Shown here in pieces: positions 1-7,409 of a stretch of DNA of 13,644 nt; positions within the stretch are counted from its first letter, which is position 1, and every line of letters begins with the position of its first letter. Both the position numbers and the translations under genes were made by a program. The DNA is from MedAcidi-G1 sp002713545 (GTDB taxonomy: Bacteria; Actinomycetota; Acidimicrobiia; Acidimicrobiales; MedAcidi-G1). The notes beneath the pieces are model-generated. The model was not told the origin of the DNA and searched no databases. It was given only the letters and a program-made list of their open reading frames with translations. The stretch lies in NCBI GenBank assembly GCA_964013895.1, contig CAXGYF010000036.1:1-13644 (forward strand), read 5' to 3'.

Positions 1-9
1 CATTCCCAT
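1..9 (-). CDS. Start of an unidentified gene running off the left edge
   Basis: Only the first three codons are visible on the minus strand: ATG at 9-7, then GGA and ATG (Met-Gly-Met). The case for a real start rests on what precedes it. A GGAGGGG Shine-Dalgarno sequence lies at 25-19, nine bases upstream. It sits in a 13-nt block identical to the one before the lipoprotein gene at 13427, and a promoter and palindrome lie further upstream in matching positions. The beta-glucosidase gene ends upstream on the same strand, so this gene follows it but appears to have its own promoter. By analogy with the right-edge gene it may encode a secreted or lipid-anchored solute-binding protein. That is inference only, because no protein sequence is available. 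Confidence 0.5.
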
Positions 10-15
10 AAAAGA

Positions 16-28
16 AATCCCCTCCATT
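16..28 (-). promoter_or_regulatory. Shine-Dalgarno block shared with the right-edge gene
   Basis: Read on the minus strand this is AATGGAGGGGATT, containing GGAGGGG nine bases before the ATG at 9. The same 13 bases occur at 13409-13421 before the lipoprotein gene, and the following bases are also similar (TTCTTTTATGG here, TCCTTTATGG there). The match extends beyond what a Shine-Dalgarno sequence needs. Confidence 0.6.
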
Positions 29-40
29 AGTAAACGAAAC

Positions 41-56
41 GAATGTTAAAACATTC
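41..56 (-). repeat. Palindrome in the 5' leader of the left-edge gene
   Basis: The arms GAATGTT and AACATTC are separated by two bases. Relative to the predicted transcription start near 61 the element covers roughly +5 to +20. As RNA it could fold into a 6-bp stem with a 4-base loop. As DNA it could be an operator. A palindrome with the same TGAAT half-site lies at the same place in front of the gene at 13427. Confidence 0.55.
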
Positions 57-67
57 AGGTAAAAAGA

Positions 68-97
68 AGTGTAAGACAAACAAAAGCTTTTAGGCAA
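68..97 (-). promoter_or_regulatory. Promoter of the left-edge gene
   Basis: On the minus strand TTGCCT (97-92) and TACACT (73-68) are separated by 18 bases, which fits a housekeeping-sigma promoter with a start near 61. The -10 sequence and the 18-bp spacing are the same as in the promoter at 13335-13364. Confidence 0.5.
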
Positions 98-141
98 TAG
101 CGGGAAAATTTGTCATATATCTGCAACTTTTATAAAAATTT

Positions 142-2691
142 TTATTTTTCGTTGATATTTAGGTTAATTTCAGCTTTTAAATCCCTAGAAGAGGCACCCA
201 AGTGCGCCTTGTACAGGCCTGGATCTGTGTACCAACCTGCTACGTCTCGATGTCCCGGACCCGATTTTCTGCCTCCAGCCGCTACCGGAACACGTTTTGA
301 ACGCTCGGGCCATCCTGGATCCGCAGGATCCCAGTAGGCAAAAGCTCGGTTTCCTAAGTTAATTTCAACTTCTTTAGTTTCGCCGGGTTGCAAATAGATT
401 TTTTCAAAACCTTTGAGCTCTTTTTTTGGTCTTGCTAACACTGGGGAGACATGTTCTATGTAGCACTGGACAACTTCAGTTCCTGCTCGATTTCCAGTGT
501 TCGTGACAGAAATTGTTAGATCTACTGTCTCTCCTTCAAGTAATTCTTGACGAGAAGGCATTTTTTTGAGATTTGGCCCTGACCAATCAAAGGTGGTGTA
601 GCTCAATCCATGACCAAATGGGTATGCAACTTCGATCTCACGAGTGTCATACCATCGGTAACCGACAAAAACTCCTTCGGCATAAAGCACTTGACTATTT
701 TCACCTGGGTAACTGGTAAACGCCGGTGTGTCTTCTAAGCGTTTTGGGAAAGTTGTTGGAAGTCTTCCGCTGGGTTCAGAGCAACCAAGCACAACGTCTA
801 CCAGGGCATCTGACATTCCTTGTCCTCCAAACCAGCTGACAAGAACTGCGTTTACTTCATCAACCCAGTTCATTTCTACTGGCGAACCTGAGTTCACTAC
901 GACGAGAGTTTTAGGATTGCAAGCTGATACTTGACGAATTAATTCTGCCTGATTGCCTGGAAGGTCCATGTTCTCTCTGTCACGTCCTTCTGTTTCCCAT
1001 TCTTCATCTGTGCCAACAATCATCACGACTACATCCGCTTCTTCAGCAACCGCTACGGCTCTTTCTAAAATATCTTCATTTTCAGGCGCCCTTAATCCAA
1101 CTTGAGCTCCACACAGCGAAACACTTCCTTCGCTTGAATATTCAACTACTAGCTCAACGGTTTCTTCGCTATTGAGCTTTAGAGGAACTGATACTTCTTG
1201 GCTTCCAAGACCAAAAAAAGCTTCTCCAGAAGGAATCGGGTCATTTATTCCGTCAATAAGTGTTTTACCGTTGACTATTATTCTCGCTTTTCCTGCCTGT
1301 ATCAGAGTCAAGGTATGGGTACCGTCTTGATCAGGTGTCAGATGTGATTTAGCTCGGAAGCTAAAATTGGAAATATCGTCAACACCTTCTATTGTCTCAA
1401 AATGTAGTAGGCGGCCATCAGGTTTTGAAGATGACGCAACTGAATTTCCCGCACAGTTTAAACCATTAAAGTATTCGATCGAAAAACCTTGTTCACCACT
1501 TTCAGTTGTCAGAATTCTCCTCGGTATGGGCCTACTGGTTCTATCTGAAACTGTGCCGGGTTCATAAACGACTTCGCAATGTTCGAATCTGTTTTTAAAA
1601 GCTTCTAATGGTGACACAACATATTGAGGTACGAGCTGAGCCGAGCCGCCACCCATGATCATCGCCGTTGCTGCATTCGGTCCAATTAAAGCAATGTTTT
1701 TTATGTTCTCTTCATTCAAGGGCAATAGCCCGTCATTTTTCAGCAAAACCATTGATTCAGACGCAGCTTGTTGAACCAAAATCTGGTCATCTGGATTTTC
1801 AAGTTCTTTTTCGGGAATTTGAAGTGGGTCTTCAAATGCACCCGTTCTTTCCAGTAAAAGAAGTAGCCTACGAACCGAAGAATCTACTGTCTTTTCTTTG
1901 ATTTCCCCGTTGTTCACGAGTTGAACTATTTTCTCCCCGTAATACTCGACGGGGCCCGGCATTTCTAAATCAAGTCCGGCGTTAACAGAGTTTGCAGTCG
2001 ACCTCGTAGCAAACCAATCACTGACAACTACCCCATCGAAACCCCATTCCTCTCTCAGAATTTTAGTAAGAATGTTTTCATTCTCACATGCGTAAACACC
2101 TGCCAAACGGTTGTATGCCGCCATTATTCCCCATGCTTGGGCTTCTTTTACTACAGCTTCGAATGGAGCTAGGTAGATTTCTCGCAATGCTCTTTCAGGC
2201 ACAACAGAATCTATTGTGTTTCTTTCAAATTCAGAATCGTTAGCAACAAAGTGTTTAGTTGTTGTCCCTACCCCACCAGACTGAACTCCTTTCACAAATT
2301 GAACAGCGATGCTCGAAGTCAGAAAAGGGTCTTCCGAATAGCACTCAAAATTTCGGCCTCCAAGTGGTGTCCGGTGAATGTTGACGGTTGGAGCTAGAAG
2401 TACGTGAGAACCTCTTGCACGGGTTTCGCGAGCCAACGCTTTTCCTAATTCATTGATTATCTTCGGATTCCAAGTCGCTCCCAAAGCTGAGCCGCAAGGA
2501 ATACACAAAGCTGGTGTACCTGATCCTAGAAGGCCTGCCCCTCTCGCACCGGCCGGTCCATCCGTTACTTTAAGCGAAGGTATTTCTAGACGTTCTACAG
2601 GTAAAACATCCCAAGCTCCTTTGCCAGACATCAAAGTAGCTTTTTCTTCAAGGGTTAACTTCTCTAATAAGTCATCTACGCGTTTACTCAT
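142..2691 (-). CDS. GH3 family beta-glucosidase with PA14 insert
   Basis: This is a glycoside hydrolase family 3 enzyme of 849 residues, expected to release terminal beta-linked glucose or similar sugars from oligosaccharides or glycosides. From the ATG at 2691, the N-terminal barrel carries DGPAG near residue 44, KHF near 146 and VVVSDW near 221-226, whose Asp225 matches the family nucleophile. Residues about 393-538 form a PA14-like insert. The second sandwich domain has ETEGRDRENM, with Glu568 the likely acid/base, and a fibronectin-III-like domain follows from about 720. No signal peptide is visible, so it probably acts in the cytoplasm on imported sugars. A TTG at 2712 would add seven residues, but the ATG matches the usual family N-terminus. 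Neither start has a clear ribosome site. A basic, Gly-rich stretch near residues 794-818 lengthens the C-terminal domain. Confidence 0.93.
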   Translation of the reverse strand: MSKRVDDLLEKLTLEEKATLMSGKGAWDVLPVERLEIPSLKVTDGPAGARGAGLLGSGTPALCIPCGSALGATWNPKIINELGKALARETRARGSHVLLAPTVNIHRTPLGGRNFECYSEDPFLTSSIAVQFVKGVQSGGVGTTTKHFVANDSEFERNTIDSVVPERALREIYLAPFEAVVKEAQAWGIMAAYNRLAGVYACENENILTKILREEWGFDGVVVSDWFATRSTANSVNAGLDLEMPGPVEYYGEKIVQLVNNGEIKEKTVDSSVRRLLLLLERTGAFEDPLQIPEKELENPDDQILVQQAASESMVLLKNDGLLPLNEENIKNIALIGPNAATAMIMGGGSAQLVPQYVVSPLEAFKNRFEHCEVVYEPGTVSDRTSRPIPRRILTTESGEQGFSIEYFNGLNCAGNSVASSSKPDGRLLHFETIEGVDDISNFSFRAKSHLTPDQDGTHTLTLIQAGKARIIVNGKTLIDGINDPIPSGEAFFGLGSQEVSVPLKLNSEETVELVVEYSSEGSVSLCGAQVGLRAPENEDILERAVAVAEEADVVVMIVGTDEEWETEGRDRENMDLPGNQAELIRQVSACNPKTLVVVNSGSPVEMNWVDEVNAVLVSWFGGQGMSDALVDVVLGCSEPSGRLPTTFPKRLEDTPAFTSYPGENSQVLYAEGVFVGYRWYDTREIEVAYPFGHGLSYTTFDWSGPNLKKMPSRQELLEGETVDLTISVTNTGNRAGTEVVQCYIEHVSPVLARPKKELKGFEKIYLQPGETKEVEINLGNRAFAYWDPADPGWPERSKRVPVAAGGRKSGPGHRDVAGWYTDPGLYKAHLGASSRDLKAEINLNINEK

Positions 2692-2721
2692 ATATAGATA
2701 TTTAACCCACAAAAATAAATT

Positions 2722-2749
2722 TTGCTAATGGGGTTTTAGAAGATATATA
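2722..2749 (+). promoter_or_regulatory. Possible promoter of the D-aminoacylase-like gene
   Basis: TTGCTA at 2722-2727 is followed 16 bases later by TATATA (2744-2749). A TATATA register with 18-bp spacing is also available in the same AT run. It lies in the 103-bp gap between two divergent genes. The low complexity of the -10 region makes the call weak. Confidence 0.3.
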
Positions 2750-2794
2750 TATTCACAAAATGCGACTGCATGATCTCGGAAGTAACCTTTTCTT

Positions 2795-4531
2795 ATGTTC
2801 GATTTAATAATTAAAAACGGGACTGTGATTGATGGGACTGGTTCACCTGGGGAAAAGACTGATATAGCGTTACTGGGCGGGAAGATTTCTGATATCGGCA
2901 GCTTTGGTGAGAGCGAAGCTAAAGAAATTATTAATGCCGAAAATATGATCGTTTGTCCGGGTTTTATTGATCCACACACTCATTATGACGCTCAGCTTTT
3001 CTGGGATCCTTATGCTTCCCCATCTAATCTTCATGGGGTTACTAGTGTCGTAATGGGGAACTGTGGTTTTTCAATTGCTCCAATATCGGACCCTTCTGAT
3101 GCTGAATACCTTGGAGCGATGCTGGTTCAGGTAGAGGGCATGTCTGCTGAAGCTCTTCGCTTAGGTGTCGACTGGGAATGGAATTCTTTCGAAGATTATC
3201 TGGGAAGATTGGATGGAAGAGTAGGAGTAAATGTCGCTGCGATGGTAGGTCATTGCGCTCTTCGAAGAACCGTTATGAAGGAAGATGCTGTAAAACGTGA
3301 AGCTACAGTTGACGAGATTGCGAAAATGCAACAACTTCTTGGTGAAGCTCTTGAAGCAGGTGGTTTGGGTTTTTCGACTAGCCGTTCATTCACTCACACA
3401 GATGGTGATGGCTTACCTGTTCCTTCAAGAGTTGCATCTGTGGAAGAGGTTTTAGCACTAGCAGAGGTTTGTGAGAAGTATCCCGGAACAACACTTGAAT
3501 GGGTAGCAGATGGGTGTCTTAATGGCTTTTCGGATGAAGAGGTAGACCTTATGACCCAGATGTCGCTGCGAGCTAGACGTCCTCTAAATTGGAACGTTCT
3601 GACTGTCGACTCTGCTCGTCCGGATGACTATAGAAATCAAATAAGTGCGTGTGAACGCGTAGCCGAAAAAGGCGGCAGAGCAATGGCGCTCACTATGCCG
3701 ATTCTGGTTGGGATGACTATGCATTTTCATTCATACTGTGCTCTTTACAAACTCCCTGGTTGGGAAGAGATAATGACCTTGCCAGAAGGTGAGAAAAAAC
3801 AGAAACTAGCTGATTCTTCCGTAAGGAAACTACTTGAAGAAAAGGCGGCTTCCCCAGAAGCAGGAGTTTTCTCAAGACTTACCGGTTGGGGCAAATATCG
3901 TATAGGGGAAACTTTTTCTGACGAAAATAAAGGACTTGACGGAAAACTGGTTTCTGACATCGCTAGAGAGCGCGGGCAGCGTGACTTTTATACTCTTCTC
4001 GACATAGTTTTGGCCGACGATCTCAAAACAGTTCTTTGGCCCGGGCCTACTGATGATGATCCTGCTAGTTGGCTGATGCGACAAACTATTTGGGATCATG
4101 AAGAGGTAATGATCGGTGGTTCGGACGCTGGAGCTCATCTAGATCGAATGGCTGGTGCTTCTTATCCAACAGAATGGATCCGCGACTGCCTTAGTGGAAG
4201 AAAGCTCACAACCATTGAAAAAGCTATCGAGCATATGACTGATGTTCCGGCTAAATTTTTTGGTTTAGTTAACAGGGGTCGAATCGAAAAAGGTTTTTGT
4301 GCTGATTTAGTCATATTCGATCCTGACCAAATCAATTCACAAGAACTAAGAGTATTAAACGATCTACCTGGGGAAAGCCCTCGTCTTTATGGGGGGGCTG
4401 AAGGAATCGACAAAGTTTTCGTAAACGGGATTCTTACCATTAATGATGGGAAACCTACAGAATCTTTATCAGGTATTGTCTTACGCTCAGGAACTCACAC
4501 CGTCACAAACCCAATTCCAGCTGACTGCTAA
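2795..4531 (+). CDS. D-aminoacylase-like amidohydrolase (amidohydrolase_3 type)
   Basis: This 578-residue protein belongs to the amidohydrolase superfamily and resembles N-acyl-D-amino-acid deacylases, which release D-amino acids from N-acyl derivatives. Visible family marks are the N-terminal DLIIKNGTVIDGTG, the HTHYDAQ metal motif (His61, His63), Cys90 in GNCGFS (the position of Cys96 in the Alcaligenes enzyme), GGSDAGAH with Asp444, and the C-terminal GRIEKGFCADLVIFDP that closes the beta-sandwich. The regions where the Alcaligenes enzyme has zinc ligands His220 and His250 read LEWVADG and LNWNVL here, without histidine. The true substrate is therefore uncertain. There is no signal peptide. 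A modest GGAAG site lies at 2778-2782, 12 bases before the ATG. It is divergent from the beta-glucosidase and 46 bp ahead of the acyltransferase on the same strand. Confidence 0.88.
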   Translation: MFDLIIKNGTVIDGTGSPGEKTDIALLGGKISDIGSFGESEAKEIINAENMIVCPGFIDPHTHYDAQLFWDPYASPSNLHGVTSVVMGNCGFSIAPISDPSDAEYLGAMLVQVEGMSAEALRLGVDWEWNSFEDYLGRLDGRVGVNVAAMVGHCALRRTVMKEDAVKREATVDEIAKMQQLLGEALEAGGLGFSTSRSFTHTDGDGLPVPSRVASVEEVLALAEVCEKYPGTTLEWVADGCLNGFSDEEVDLMTQMSLRARRPLNWNVLTVDSARPDDYRNQISACERVAEKGGRAMALTMPILVGMTMHFHSYCALYKLPGWEEIMTLPEGEKKQKLADSSVRKLLEEKAASPEAGVFSRLTGWGKYRIGETFSDENKGLDGKLVSDIARERGQRDFYTLLDIVLADDLKTVLWPGPTDDDPASWLMRQTIWDHEEVMIGGSDAGAHLDRMAGASYPTEWIRDCLSGRKLTTIEKAIEHMTDVPAKFFGLVNRGRIEKGFCADLVIFDPDQINSQELRVLNDLPGESPRLYGGAEGIDKVFVNGILTINDGKPTESLSGIVLRSGTHTVTNPIPADC

Positions 4532-4577
4532 ATGACTCCATTATCTGAAAGTATGGCAACTCTCCCAAAACTTTGGA

Positions 4578-6605
4578 ATGTCTATCAGAATGTCTGATTC
4601 ACCAAGGCCAAAAATTAGGCATATGCCTGGTCTTGATGGAGCCCGTGGTCTATGGGTGATTCTGGGACCTCTTCTTTATCATGCTCGACCTGAGAATGTG
4701 CCAGGTGGTCCTTCAATCGTTCCAGGGGGCATTCTTTCTCTTGACTTGTTTTTTGTACTATCAAGTTTTCTTATCGTGACTATTGCTCTAAAAGAGTGGG
4801 ATCAGGCAGGGAAAATAGATCTTAAAGGTTACGCAGGAAGAAGAGCTAGAAGATTGCTTCCTGCTTTGCTTGTAGCACTCGTAGGCCTAACTGCTTATTT
4901 GATTTTTTTCGGACATACAGATCAAGTAAGTCGTTGGACCGGAGCGATCGTTTCTGCACTAACGTACAGTGCGAACTGGCATGAAATAGCTGCAGATATT
5001 TCTTACTTCGAACACTACAGAACCCCTTCTCCGCTAAAACACATCTGGTCGTTTTCGATTGAAGAGCAGTTCTATATTTTTGCTCCTCTTTTCATAATCG
5101 TTGGTTTAGGGATTCTCAAAAAAAGTGAAAAACTGCTCTTATGGTTTGCTATCGCCGGAGCTATAGCTTCTGCTTATTGGATGGCGTTGCTCCACGAGCC
5201 TGGGACAGACCCATCTCGCGTTTATTTCGGTACAGACACTAGAGCGCAAGCTCTTTTCGTTGGAATCATCTTGGCTTTATTGGCAAGACAGGTAGGACCA
5301 CCAAAATCCGAAAGAGCCACGAAACTAATCGCCCTGCTCGCATATCCAGCTACCGCATTTCACCTTTGGGCGGTGCTTTTTGTTTCTCAAGAGAATGAGT
5401 GGATGTTCGAGCGCGGAGGATTCCTTCTGATTGCTGTTATGAGTGCTCTAATCATTTATGGTTTGACAGTTTCAGCTCATTGGAGCCCTTTGCATCGCTT
5501 CATGGAATCTACGCCACTCAGGTATCTGGGGCGAATAAGTTACGGCCTCTATCTCTATCACTGGCCTGTTTATATGCTTTTAACAGGGAACAGACTTTCC
5601 CGCTTGCTTCCAGGAGTAGATGAAATTGAGGGAGTTCCTCTTCTTTTATGCCACTTGTTGATCACAGGATTTTTAGCTTCCCTAAGCTTTCACCTAATAG
5701 AAAGCCCTTTCCAAAAACGTCGTTTTCCTTTAACGAAAAAACCCGTCACAGCTCTGTCTGGGACAGTCGCTGCTTCTATAGGAATTGCGGCTATCTTGTT
5801 TGGCCTTCTTTGGGTCAATACGCGCCCAGCTGATGCAAGTGAAGACTTCTCGGCTGCAGGCGGTATATGTATAAAACAAGGATTAATACCACCACCAAGT
5901 GACGAAAGAACAAGAATTCTTGTTGTTGGCGACTCGGTATCTGTACAAATTGCCGAAGCTCTTTGTGGTTGGGGGCTAGAAAACCCGGGTGAAATCGTTG
6001 TCATGAACGAAGCTCATCTTGGATGCGTTGTAGGCCGCTACGGACAGAAACGCATTCCTGAAGGAATAGAAGGCCCTGTAGGAGATCTGTGTTCCGCTTG
6101 GAATGACCCAGTACCTTCACATGAAATGCTAAATAGTGAGGTGGTTTCATGGCCTACCGCAGTTGAGGTTTTTCAGCCTGATGTAGTAATTGGCCACATT
6201 ACGCCTTGGGATGTGACCGATCGACTAATTCCATCTTTGGGCGAAAAATGGGTTTGGGTTGGAACCGATGCATACGATGATTACATAGCTTCGGAATATC
6301 GAATTGGTAGTGAAACTCTCGGATCAACAGGCGCTCACGTTTACTGGCTGGAAGGAGCCCACTTACGTCGAGAAATAAAACCTCAGAATCACCCTGATCG
6401 TATCGACGCTCTAAATCACTTGGTAACAGAAGCGGTTTCAGATCTTGATTACGTAACCATTGCCCCGTATAAGGAATTTATTGGCGAAGTCGGCAGCAGT
6501 AGAGAAAAACAAATACGAGATGATGGCGTTCACCTAACAGAACAAGGACTTTTAGAAGTAGCTGAATGGATTGTCAACGAAATAATCTCATCTGATACTG
6601 AGTGA
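4578..6605 (+). CDS. Membrane O-acyltransferase (OafA/YrhL type) with SGNH domain
   Basis: This 675-residue integral membrane protein probably transfers acyl (acetyl) groups from the cytoplasm to a cell-surface polysaccharide or peptidoglycan sugar. Residues about 15-375 are a multi-spanning acyltransferase_3 domain, with LDGARG near 19, His35 in LLYHARPE, the signature WSFSIEEQFY at 157-166, and LGRISYGLYLYHWP near 317-330. A further membrane segment follows at about 392-413. The rest is an extracytoplasmic SGNH-hydrolase-like domain, with the GDS block at 451-453 (Ser453) and a closing DDGVHL at 648-653 (Asp649, His652). This is the OafB-like two-domain layout. Cysteines 431, 463, 483 and 505 fall in the outer domain. 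An alternative ATG at 4590 (residue 5) is possible. No convincing ribosome site precedes either start, so the gene may be translated with the upstream amidohydrolase. Its end nearly abuts the convergent HD gene. Confidence 0.92.
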   Translation: MSIRMSDSPRPKIRHMPGLDGARGLWVILGPLLYHARPENVPGGPSIVPGGILSLDLFFVLSSFLIVTIALKEWDQAGKIDLKGYAGRRARRLLPALLVALVGLTAYLIFFGHTDQVSRWTGAIVSALTYSANWHEIAADISYFEHYRTPSPLKHIWSFSIEEQFYIFAPLFIIVGLGILKKSEKLLLWFAIAGAIASAYWMALLHEPGTDPSRVYFGTDTRAQALFVGIILALLARQVGPPKSERATKLIALLAYPATAFHLWAVLFVSQENEWMFERGGFLLIAVMSALIIYGLTVSAHWSPLHRFMESTPLRYLGRISYGLYLYHWPVYMLLTGNRLSRLLPGVDEIEGVPLLLCHLLITGFLASLSFHLIESPFQKRRFPLTKKPVTALSGTVAASIGIAAILFGLLWVNTRPADASEDFSAAGGICIKQGLIPPPSDERTRILVVGDSVSVQIAEALCGWGLENPGEIVVMNEAHLGCVVGRYGQKRIPEGIEGPVGDLCSAWNDPVPSHEMLNSEVVSWPTAVEVFQPDVVIGHITPWDVTDRLIPSLGEKWVWVGTDAYDDYIASEYRIGSETLGSTGAHVYWLEGAHLRREIKPQNHPDRIDALNHLVTEAVSDLDYVTIAPYKEFIGEVGSSREKQIRDDGVHLTEQGLLEVAEWIVNEIISSDTE

Positions 6606-6614
6606 ACCTCTCCA

Positions 6615-7370
6615 CTAGCTTTTTTTCGACCACCAACTATTCAAACGTTGTTTCAGTTCTTCTTTCTCGAGATCTCCCTCTTCGCGCTTTAACTCCAAGA
6701 GAAACTTCAGAGCTTGACCTACTTCTCTTCCCGGCGCTAAGCCTAAATGCTCCATTATCTCATCACCGTCTAAACCCGGGCGTTCTGACTTGACTCTCTC
6801 TTCTTCGGCCAGGTCTTTGATTCGTATTTCCAAATCATCCATTGCTGCTTGAATACCTTCTTCTTTGACACGATTTCGCGTGGTGCAATCACAACGGATT
6901 AAATGATTTAACTTCCCTAATAGGGGACCTGCATCTCTTGCATATCTACGCACAGCTGAATCTGACCATCCATCTGCGTAGCCTTTAAACCTTCCAGAGA
7001 GTCTCACGAGTTCACTTACCTGTAGAACTATCTCTTCTGGAAAATCAAGAGCTTTAAGTCTTTTGCGAGCAATCCGTGCTCCTACTTCTTCATGATGTCT
7101 GAAAGTAACTCCCCCATGCGAAAAAGATCTCGTGTCGGGTTTTCCAATGTCATGGAAAAGAGCTGCCAAGCGGATAACTATGTCAGGTTTTGTTTTATTG
7201 ACCACAGCGATCGTATGCGCCAGAACATCTTTGTGTTTATGTATGGGGTCCTGCTCCATTTCCAACCTCGACAACTCTGGAATAATGTCGTCCATTTCAC
7301 CTGATTCAACAGATGACCACAAACCTTCAGCACAATCTTCCTCAAGAAGGATTTCAGATAGTCGGTCCAT
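6615..7370 (-). CDS. Stand-alone HD domain matching the C-terminal half of CCA-adding enzyme
   Basis: This 251-residue protein aligns by eye with the neck/body and HD half of actinobacterial CCA tRNA nucleotidyltransferases: HKHKDVLAHT (44-53), LRLAALFHDIGKPDTR-like block with His73-Asp74, TFRHHEEVGA (89-98), SDSAVRRYARDAG (136-148), CDCTTRNR (160-167) and the tail PGLDGDEIMEHLGLAPG (198-214). The full enzyme is nearly twice as long and begins with a nucleotidyltransferase head containing the GSxRD and DxD motifs. That head is absent here, and an in-frame stop (7382-7380) lies just before the start. The protein could therefore keep only a phosphohydrolase-type HD activity. Where homologues read VELHLRF it has VRLSGRF (Ser125 in place of His). 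No Shine-Dalgarno site is present, but TAAAAT sits exactly at -12 to -7 of the ATG, suggesting a leaderless message. It follows the amidohydrolase by 39 bp on the same strand. Confidence 0.85.
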   Translation of the reverse strand: MDRLSEILLEEDCAEGLWSSVESGEMDDIIPELSRLEMEQDPIHKHKDVLAHTIAVVNKTKPDIVIRLAALFHDIGKPDTRSFSHGGVTFRHHEEVGARIARKRLKALDFPEEIVLQVSELVRLSGRFKGYADGWSDSAVRRYARDAGPLLGKLNHLIRCDCTTRNRVKEEGIQAAMDDLEIRIKDLAEEERVKSERPGLDGDEIMEHLGLAPGREVGQALKFLLELKREEGDLEKEELKQRLNSWWSKKS

Positions 7371-7376
7371 AATAGA

Positions 7377-7382
7377 ATTTTA
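7377..7382 (-). promoter_or_regulatory. -10 box for a leaderless HD-domain gene
   Basis: On the minus strand TAAAAT (7382-7377) ends six bases before the ATG at 7370. Transcription would then begin on the A of the start codon. There is no Shine-Dalgarno sequence, and I see no good -35 box. Confidence 0.45.
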
Positions 7383-7409
7383 GAAAAAAAATTTGAATAA
7401 GAATAGCCG

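Noticed and set aside
132..145. AT-only palindrome ATAAAAATTTTTAT at the end of the GH3 gene
   Set aside because: It is low-complexity sequence partly inside the stop region, with no GC stem or T run suitable for a terminator.
2692..2712. TTG start that extends the GH3 protein by seven residues
   Set aside because: It has no ribosome site, and the ATG at 2691 gives the usual family N-terminus.
4532..4577. Possible promoter or terminator between the D-aminoacylase-like and acyltransferase genes
   Set aside because: I saw no hairpin, no -10/-35 pair and no clear ribosome site; read-through from upstream is the simplest view.
6601..6626. Possible terminator between the convergent acyltransferase and HD genes (AGTG/CACT stem and a T7 run)
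   Set aside because: The stem is only four base pairs with a loop of eight, too weak to call.
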